Positions 61,698 to 64,000 of a stretch of DNA of 64,000 nt are shown one piece after another. Source of the stretch: Thermomonospora catenispora. GTDB taxonomy: Bacteria; Actinomycetota; Actinomycetes; Streptosporangiales; Streptosporangiaceae. Position 1 is the stretch's first letter, and every line of letters starts with the position of its first letter. The translations under genes and the position numbers were made by a program. The notes under the pieces were generated by a model. The model was given only the letters and a program-made list of their open reading frames with translations, was not told where the DNA came from and did no database searches. The stretch spans positions 124,001 through 188,000 of the forward strand of contig NZ_RRYT01000004.1 in the NCBI RefSeq assembly GCF_006363815.1. The letters are read 5' to 3'.

Positions 61698-62065
61698 GGC
61701 CGCACGGTGACGCGGTCCGGTGCGGGCGCGGTCGCCGGCACGGCCTTCCGCCATCTGCTCAGGCAGGACTCCACGATGTGCCCCAGCCTGGCCAGGCGGG
61801 CCATCCATGCCTCCAGCCGCGTCCGGCCCTCGGAGGTCAGCTCATAGCGGCGGCGGGCCGGTCCGGAGGCGGACGGGACCCAGGTCGACACCACCAGCCG
61901 TTCCCGTTCCAGGGCGCGCAGCACCCGGTACACCTGCGCGGGCTCCACCCCGCCCACGCCCATCCGCTCCAGGCGCTCGATCAGCTCATAGCCGTGCCCC
62001 GGACGCTCGAAGATGAGCAGAAGCAGAAAGGGATGCAGCAGCCCGCGAACCTCGCCGCCCTCCAT
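61694..62065 (-). CDS. PadR-family transcriptional regulator
   Basis: A 123-residue winged-helix regulator (start MEGGEVRGLLHPFLLLLIFE at the ATG at 62065, GGGGGG before it; an upstream ATG at 62086 is possible). PadR features are GHGYELIERLERMGVGGVEP, QVYRVLRALERERLVVSTWV and RRRYELTSEGRTRLEAWMA. It is first in the PadR-SIS-HypC-SIS-hypF operon with a four-base overlap, so it probably autoregulates hydrogenase maturation genes. Confidence 0.9.
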   Translation of the reverse strand: MEGGEVRGLLHPFLLLLIFERPGHGYELIERLERMGVGGVEPAQVYRVLRALERERLVVSTWVPSASGPARRRYELTSEGRTRLEAWMARLARLGHIVESCLSRWRKAVPATAPAPDRVTVRP

Positions 62066-62210
62066 GAACCCCCCCGTCTGCAGCACTCCGAGACGGGAGG
62101 GTCCCTTCCCTCCGCCCTGGCCCCCGACACCCGGCGACCCGATCCCTTACAGCCCTCTGGATCGCTCTTTTCTCACCTCGGCGTGTCGTCCCGCTCCGGT
62201 CGTTGTGCGC

Positions 62211-62259
62211 CGAACGCCCGCGAGTCTCCGCTGTGTGTCGAACACCCGCGAGTTTCCGC
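62211..62259. repeat. 21-bp direct repeat, 28 bases apart, upstream of PadR
   Basis: CGAACGCCCGCGAGTCTCCGC at 62211-62231 recurs with two changes at 62239-62259. The two copies are 28 bases apart and lie about 150-195 bases before the PadR start, so they are candidate binding sites for the PadR operon. Confidence 0.5.
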
Positions 62260-62501
62260 AGCCGTTCGGCGAACCGGAGCATCGCACGCCGCTTCCGGCA
62301 TGCCGGATCCGCCCGCCGTCCGGGGAGCCGCTCGGCGTCCGGCGAGAGGTCCACCGTCACGCCCGACGGACGGCAGGGCATGGTCCCGCCCGGCGGCGTC
62401 GGCCGCCCGGGCGGACGACGGGCGAGGGCATGCCCGTGCACACCCGGAAGCCCGGAGAACGGATGCGGGTTCCGGGAGTCAGGGCATTTTTGTTAAGAGG
62501 A

Positions 62502-62539
62502 CTTCACTGGACTGTGTCACATGACACAGTCCAGTGAAG
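62502..62539. repeat. 38-bp palindrome with perfect 18-bp arms
   Basis: Arms 62502-62519 and 62522-62539 are exactly reverse complementary, with only two bases between them, in A/T-richer sequence. It lies 100 bases after the DUF397 stop on the transcribed strand, so it may act as a terminator, but there is no T-run; binding site, transposon-end or attachment-site origin is equally possible. Confidence 0.75.
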
Positions 62540-62640
62540 AAGGCGTGCTAACGGTGTGCTAACACGGGCCGATGAAGGACGGGCTGGGCACGGGCGGGCC
62601 GGGCATCGGCGAGATCCTGCGATGAAGTCATGACGCCCGG

Positions 62641-62853
62641 TCAGCGACGGAGGTCCAGATCACCGCGCCGGATGCGGAGCATCAGCTCCGCCCACCCGGC
62701 CAGCGAAAACGCAAGGCGGGGCCCGCCTGGATCCTTGGAGTCCCTGACCAGGAGAAACGACGGCAGGCGCGCGATTTCGACGCAGCCGCCCACATCACTG
62801 GTGCTGCTCTTGCGCCACGTGACAGCAGCGTGCTCCTTGAACTGGTCACCCAT
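62641..62853 (-). CDS. DUF397 domain protein
   Basis: A 70-residue protein with the DUF397 core: WRKSSTSDVGGCVEIARLPS, then LLVRDSKDPGGPRLAFSLAG. These small actinobacterial proteins are encoded next to XRE-DUF5753 regulators and are thought to act as their partners in development or antibiotic control, in antitoxin-like fashion. I start at the ATG at 62853, with GGGAGG seven bases upstream; the open frame goes to 62907. Its regulator gene ends 210 bases upstream on the same strand. Confidence 0.9.
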   Translation of the reverse strand: MGDQFKEHAAVTWRKSSTSDVGGCVEIARLPSFLLVRDSKDPGGPRLAFSLAGWAELMLRIRRGDLDLRR

Positions 62854-62903
62854 CCAGCAACCTCCCGTTCGCCGCAGCTCCCGGTACTTGCGCGGCGAAC
62901 CAG

Positions 62904-62953
62904 ACAAGGTCGTCCGACCGGCGAGGCGGCGAGAGCGTAAACCACGACCTTGT
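62904..62953. promoter_or_regulatory. Inverted 10-bp repeats before DUF397
   Basis: ACAAGGTCGT (62904-62913) and ACGACCTTGT (62944-62953) are perfect inverted copies with starts 40 bases apart, about four helical turns. They lie 51 and 91 bases before the DUF397 start, where a looping or cooperative repressor such as the neighbouring XRE protein could bind. Confidence 0.5.
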
Positions 62954-63062
62954 GGACGATTCCCGTCAAAGAGTGTAAGCGGTCAGGCTTTACTCGCCTA
63001 TACGGGCGACGTGGGAACCGTGTGCACAAGGCCGCTGGACGGGTGCGGCCGGACGGGTGACC

Positions 63063-63938
63063 TCAGCTCATTTCTTCGATGACAGTGCGGATCAGCTCCA
63101 ACGACTCTTCTGCGGACAGGGCTTCTTCCAGCAGCGACTCGAACGAGGCCGCGTAGTCGGTGACCCGCTCGTCGGGCCCCTGAATCAAGGCCTGGGTTCC
63201 CTCCGGCCCCCACTCCAGGTAGAGGACGTCGGACAGATCGCCTTCGAACTCCAGCAGGGTGAAAGGACCGAACATGCCGGCGTGGGCACCCGCCTGGAAC
63301 GGGATGATCCGCACGGTGACCAGCTCGCGCTCCTCCTCGATCACGTTGGCGATGTGCTCGAGCTGGCGCGGCATGATTCCAGGGTCCTTCTTGATCCCTA
63401 CATGCCGGCGGATGACCGCCTCGTCCATGACGAAGTACCGCCGCGGCGGCTTGGCCCGCTGGGCGAGCTCCCTCTGTCGCTGTGTCCGGAGGTTGATCAG
63501 CGGTGACAGCTCGGCGGGATCCACGGCCTGGGAGGTGAGGACCTCGGAGTACTCCCTGGTCTGGAGCAGACCCGGCACCACCGTGCTCTGGAAGGCCCGA
63601 ATGAAGGAGGCGCCCGCCTCGTAACCGATGAAGTTGAGGTAGCCGCTGGCCACCTGTCCTCGGTAGGCGCTCCACCAGCCGGCGCTGCGCGCACCTCGGT
63701 TGAGGGCGTGCAGGCGGTCCCGCTGACTTTCTGAGCTGATCCCGTACTCGTTGAGCAGGGCGTCCAGGTCGGTCTTGGTGATCGAACTTCGACCGCCTTC
63801 GAGCCGGATCAACTTGGAGGGGGACCACTCCAGGGACTTGGCCACCTGTTCTTGGGTCAGCCCTTTGGCCTTACGGAGCTTGACCAGTTCGCTGCGGAGC
63901 AACGCGCTCTGGACGACTGGTCCCTGGTCCGAGGCCAT
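63063..63938 (-). CDS. XRE-family regulator with DUF5753
   Basis: A 291-residue regulator. The HTH domain is at residues 12-68 (RSELVKLRKAKGLTQEQVAK, then SLEWSPSKLIRLEGG); the rest is DUF5753 (FQSTVVPGLLQTREYSEVLT, then PRRYFVMDEAVIRRHVG and VRIIPFQAGAHAGMFGPFTL), as in WhiJ-like proteins. GGAGG precedes the ATG at 63938. It is paired with the DUF397 gene. Palindromes lie upstream of both, fitting autoregulation. The signal it detects is unknown. Confidence 0.93.
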   Translation of the reverse strand: MASDQGPVVQSALLRSELVKLRKAKGLTQEQVAKSLEWSPSKLIRLEGGRSSITKTDLDALLNEYGISSESQRDRLHALNRGARSAGWWSAYRGQVASGYLNFIGYEAGASFIRAFQSTVVPGLLQTREYSEVLTSQAVDPAELSPLINLRTQRQRELAQRAKPPRRYFVMDEAVIRRHVGIKKDPGIMPRQLEHIANVIEEERELVTVRIIPFQAGAHAGMFGPFTLLEFEGDLSDVLYLEWGPEGTQALIQGPDERVTDYAASFESLLEEALSAEESLELIRTVIEEMS

Positions 63939-63986
63939 CTGATCCTCCGTGGCTAGATGACGGTCTCAAGTTGGAAGGTTCTGTTC

Positions 63987-63998
63987 TGCAAGCTTGCA
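63987..63998. promoter_or_regulatory. 12-bp perfect palindrome upstream of XRE gene
   Basis: TGCAAGCTTGCA is fully self-complementary and lies 49 bases before the XRE start, in an A/T-rich stretch at the window end. Plausible autoregulatory operator; the upstream part of the promoter is outside the window. Confidence 0.4.
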
Positions 63999-64000
63999 AA

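Larger units (their letters stand above)
62066..62640. other. 575-bp gap with repeats, no gene recognised
   Basis: Between the leftward PadR operon and the leftward DUF397 gene. It holds a 21-bp imperfect direct repeat and a 38-bp palindrome, listed separately, plus a pair of TGCTAAC repeats near 62545-62562. Open frames here on both strands look non-coding. The PadR promoter should lie in the left half. Confidence 0.5.

Noticed and set aside
62502-62539. CRISPR repeat or transposon terminal repeat
   Set aside because: Only one copy exists in the window, with no spacers, no transposase and no target-site duplication.
1-64000. tRNA, rRNA, riboswitch or phage structural genes
   Set aside because: None recognised on reading either strand; subtle RNA elements could be missed without covariance searches.

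Overview
The window is very GC-rich, densely packed and full of GTG starts and ATGA/TGATG stop-start overlaps, which points to an actinomycete. DUF397 plus XRE-DUF5753 regulator pairs, an actinobacterial group 1h [NiFe] hydrogenase and a mycobacterial-type steroid-ring pathway suggest a Streptosporangiales/Thermomonosporaceae-like organism; that placement is inference. I saw no rRNA, tRNA, CRISPR array or intact insertion sequence.

Layout. (1) 1-6.1 kb: tail of a hotdog-fold dehydratase and an acyl-CoA dehydrogenase, a large DUF4132 protein, then a HEAT-repeat protein and an unknown protein on the minus strand. (2) 6.6-12.7 kb: complete Mrp Na+/H+ antiporter operon (mrpA with fused B, then C, D, E, F, G), followed by an AI-2E-type permease and an RNase T-like exonuclease. 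(3) 14.7-15.5 kb: a membrane/Cys-rich gene with two compensating frameshifts. (4) 16-22.6 kb: a large LuxR (LAL) ATPase regulator divergent from an MFS exporter - unknown protein - Tat-exported multicopper oxidase operon. (5) 23.3-31.2 kb: steroid C/D-ring degradation genes: echA20-ipdA-ipdB-ipdC leftward and ipdF-like SDR - enoyl-CoA hydratase - two acyl-CoA dehydrogenases rightward, around a divergent intergenic region with a perfect 23-bp inverted repeat. (6) 31.3-37 kb: a TetR regulator with an extra C-terminal HTH, a perfect operator palindrome, an ABC exporter and a SNF2-type ATPase. (7) 37.3-46.5 kb: a group 1h hydrogenase operon (unknown 449-aa protein, protease, hypA, hhyS, hhyL, NifU-like, DUF5947, two tiny proteins, hypC, hypD, hypE). 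(8) 46.5-57.8 kb: a two-component system, an MFS - cupin - heterodimeric ABC transporter operon, and a lower-GC island with a STAND NTPase-TPR-APH kinase fusion broken by one frameshift. (9) 62.1-58 kb, leftward: PadR - SIS - HypC-like - SIS - hypF, the second half of the hydrogenase maturation set. (10) 62.1-64 kb: palindromes and a DUF397/XRE-DUF5753 pair.

How parts work together. Regions 7 and 9 together make, mature and probably regulate a high-affinity H2-oxidising enzyme; no hypB is visible. The two SIS-domain proteins beside hypF have complementary losses of the expected GmhA metal ligands, suggesting a heteromer. Region 5 should open and degrade the last steroid rings to CoA thioesters. 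The frameshifted STAND-kinase fusion is the best candidate for an undescribed signalling or conflict protein.
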